Assembly (NCBI GenBank): GCA_029880625.1
Contig: JAOUOA010000154.1
Coordinates: forward strand, 1-6,738
DNA length: 6,738 nucleotides
Origin: Spirochaetia bacterium
Lineage (GTDB): Bacteria; Spirochaetota; Leptospiria; Leptospirales; Leptonemataceae
Direction: 5' to 3'
The position numbers and the translations under genes were made by a program. Positions 5,316-6,738 of the stretch are shown here, piece by piece (within the stretch, counting starts at the first letter, position 1; every line of letters starts with the position of its first letter). The notes beneath the pieces are model-generated. The model was not told the origin of the DNA. It did not search any database and saw only the letters and a list, made by a program, of their open reading frames with translations.

Positions 5316-6490
5316 AAACTCTGATTATAACAATAATATTCATGATGTCTGGTTTTCTTTATGCCCAGGATGAAAATACAGATTTGGGTTCTGAACCTGC
5401 TAACGAAACCAATGAAATTCTTGATAAGGAAGCAGATGCAGACCCAGAATTAAATTTATCACCTGAACCAGAATCAGCCCCGGAACCGGTCAAAAGAAAA
5501 GACACAGGTCCGGTGTTCTCCGGTTCCAATTTAATCCATATGCCCTCGACCCAGCCTTTACAGAAAAGCATTTTGGATTTTCGATTCAACCACCGGTTCG
5601 GTTCAACAAAAGAGACGTTTCAGGATTTTTTTGGTCTGGATAATGGAGCAAATACAGAAATCGCACTCGATTACGGCCTGACGGATAATTTTTCCATTGG
5701 CATATCACGTTTCACTGTCATGAAAACATATGAGGTGAAATCGAAGTATACTCTTTTCACGCAATCTTCATCTTTTCCAGTCGATATATCTCTTTTCGGC
5801 GCTGCCGGTCTGGAAACGCAGCGGCAGGTTGTTACGTTAGGTCCGCATATCAAAATAGAGTCAGGAAACCAGGCTGTTGATGAGGTTCTTAACCGAGATC
5901 TGAATCAGTACACACTAACGGACAGTGATAAAACAAGCTATATGGCAGCTGTTCTGATATCGCGTAAATTCTGGGACAGAATTTCTCTTCAAATTTCCCC
6001 TGTCTTTGTGCACAGAAATTTTGTTAAACAGAATCTGCACAATGACAGACTCGGACTCGGATTCGGCGGGAAGATAAAAATTTATAAGGCTCTTACTCTG
6101 GTATTCGAAACCATTTTTCTTTCTGAACGGGATTATACAGGAGACAATTATGAAACCGAAGACAGGAAAAGCTACGGAGACATGACAAACTTAACGGCAG
6201 ATGAAATCAATCAAAGTTATAACAAACCATCGGATCTGCCCTACGTCTACTTAAGAAATGTTTATTTTGACAAAAAGGTTCCTTATCTCTATACGCCATT
6301 CAGCATCGGTCTCGGATATGAAACAGGCGGTCACACATACAGTGTCTTCATTACAAACGAAAATACATTGGCCAGAACTCAGCTGCTGAGAGGCGCTGAA
6401 TATGATTACTTTAAGCGCGAATGGACCATCGGATTCAATATCAGCCGTTACTACTCTTTTGCCAAAGAGATAAATGAGGATAATTTTTAA
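5312..6490 (+). CDS. DUF5777-type outer-membrane beta-barrel protein
   Basis: A 392-residue protein starting with GTG at 5312 in a GTGA overlap with the YceI stop. There is no good Shine-Dalgarno, so translational coupling is likely. The signal peptide is MKTLIITIIFMMSGFLYA, cut before Q19. Residues 19-66 form an acidic, proline- and glutamate-rich linker. The barrel domain follows with family-like stretches: ILDFRFNHRFGS (87-98), FFGLDNGAN (106-114), ALDYGLTDNFSIGISR (118-133), KTYEVKSKYTLF (138-149) and a late TGGHTYSVFITNE (338-350). Alternating hydrophobic strands run to the end, although the terminal residue is F after an acidic NED. The length suggests a barrel well below the size of MtrB/PioB porins. 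Function is unknown; its place in this operon suggests it serves the cytochromes, as a conduit or scaffold. Confidence 0.85.
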   Translation: MKTLIITIIFMMSGFLYAQDENTDLGSEPANETNEILDKEADADPELNLSPEPESAPEPVKRKDTGPVFSGSNLIHMPSTQPLQKSILDFRFNHRFGSTKETFQDFFGLDNGANTEIALDYGLTDNFSIGISRFTVMKTYEVKSKYTLFTQSSSFPVDISLFGAAGLETQRQVVTLGPHIKIESGNQAVDEVLNRDLNQYTLTDSDKTSYMAAVLISRKFWDRISLQISPVFVHRNFVKQNLHNDRLGLGFGGKIKIYKALTLVFETIFLSERDYTGDNYETEDRKSYGDMTNLTADEINQSYNKPSDLPYVYLRNVYFDKKVPYLYTPFSIGLGYETGGHTYSVFITNENTLARTQLLRGAEYDYFKREWTIGFNISRYYSFAKEINEDNF

Positions 6491-6738
6491 TTCATTCTTC
6501 AATAAGTAATGGAGGGTACCGCGTCCAGACGATTGATTTTATCGGGCAGACAATTTATATTTAAAGAATTGTAATTTATAAATTGATTGGATTCCCGCCG
6601 GTAATCTTAATATAAGAAAGAATTCTTACACCTGATCAAACAATAAACATGAAAATCAGGCTGCAAAAAGATCATTAAAAAACAGTTGGCAAAAGTAAAA
6701 ACATTCCTTTTTATGACCGCACTATCAGACGGCAGAAA
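6491..6738. other. Gene-free 3' flank of the cytochrome operon
   Basis: No supported gene or strong terminator is seen in these 248 bases. There is a short dyad CCTGAT (6631-6636) / ATCAGG (6655-6660) with an 18-base spacer, and palindromes such as AAGAATTCTT and AATTTATAAATT in AT-rich sequence. None has the GC stem plus T-tract of an intrinsic terminator. A minus-strand frame open from the right edge (6607-6738) reads as low-complexity, cysteine- and phenylalanine-rich sequence and is not called. Confidence 0.55.

Noticed and set aside
2397..6490. Classical MtrCAB/PioAB porin-cytochrome system
   Set aside because: There is no decahaem MtrA-like protein, and the barrel (about 374 mature residues with DUF5777-like motifs) is far shorter than MtrB/PioB. 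The analogy is functional at most.
6607..6738. Minus-strand frame open from the right edge, possible gene tail
   Set aside because: 43 codons rich in F, C and I with no family resemblance. In AT-rich DNA this length arises by chance.
6713..6738. ATG near the right edge as the start of a new gene
   Set aside because: Only eight codons are visible and no ribosome binding site precedes it.
1..6738. Mobile elements, CRISPR arrays, toxin-antitoxin or defence genes
   Set aside because: No transposase, integrase, terminal inverted repeats, regularly spaced repeats or recognisable defence domains were found on either strand.

Overview
The window looks like bacterial chromosome from a Gram-negative (two-membrane) organism with moderately AT-rich DNA. 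A spirochaete of the Leptospirales type is my best guess, at low confidence. The reasons are abundant lipoproteins with relaxed lipoboxes, outer-membrane barrel content, and strong Shine-Dalgarno sites with a sigma70-like promoter. Those last two features argue against Bacteroidetes, although DUF5777-type barrels are common there. There is no rRNA, tRNA, CRISPR array, insertion sequence or phage gene.

Left part (1-2000): a minus-strand gene for a secreted protein runs off the left edge and is transcribed divergently from a small DUF1232/YkvA-type membrane protein gene (449-772). A complete rsgA gene for the circularly permuted ribosome-assembly GTPase follows (904-1983). These look like ordinary chromosomal genes and share no evident pathway.

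Centre (1984-2396): a gene-free, repeat-rich regulatory stretch. In order it holds a weak hairpin after rsgA, two adjacent inverted repeats, a perfect 14-bp palindrome that fits the core of an FNR/CRP-family site, a TTTACA-17-TATAAA promoter, a short leader and a strong ribosome binding site.

Right part (2397-6490): a tight five-gene operon. In order it encodes a six-haem c-type cytochrome lipoprotein, two small monohaem cytochrome lipoproteins, a periplasmic YceI-family lipid/quinone-binding protein, and a DUF5777-type outer-membrane beta-barrel. Intergenic distances are +24, -19, +1 and -4 bases, so the genes are almost certainly co-expressed and partly translationally coupled. All five products carry export signals. 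Together they look like a cell-envelope redox module: haem proteins anchored to a membrane, a carrier of isoprenoid lipid, and a barrel in the outer membrane. I infer electron transfer across or at the outer membrane, probably under anaerobic control. The electron donor, acceptor and topology cannot be read from the sequence. The last 248 bases show no supported gene.
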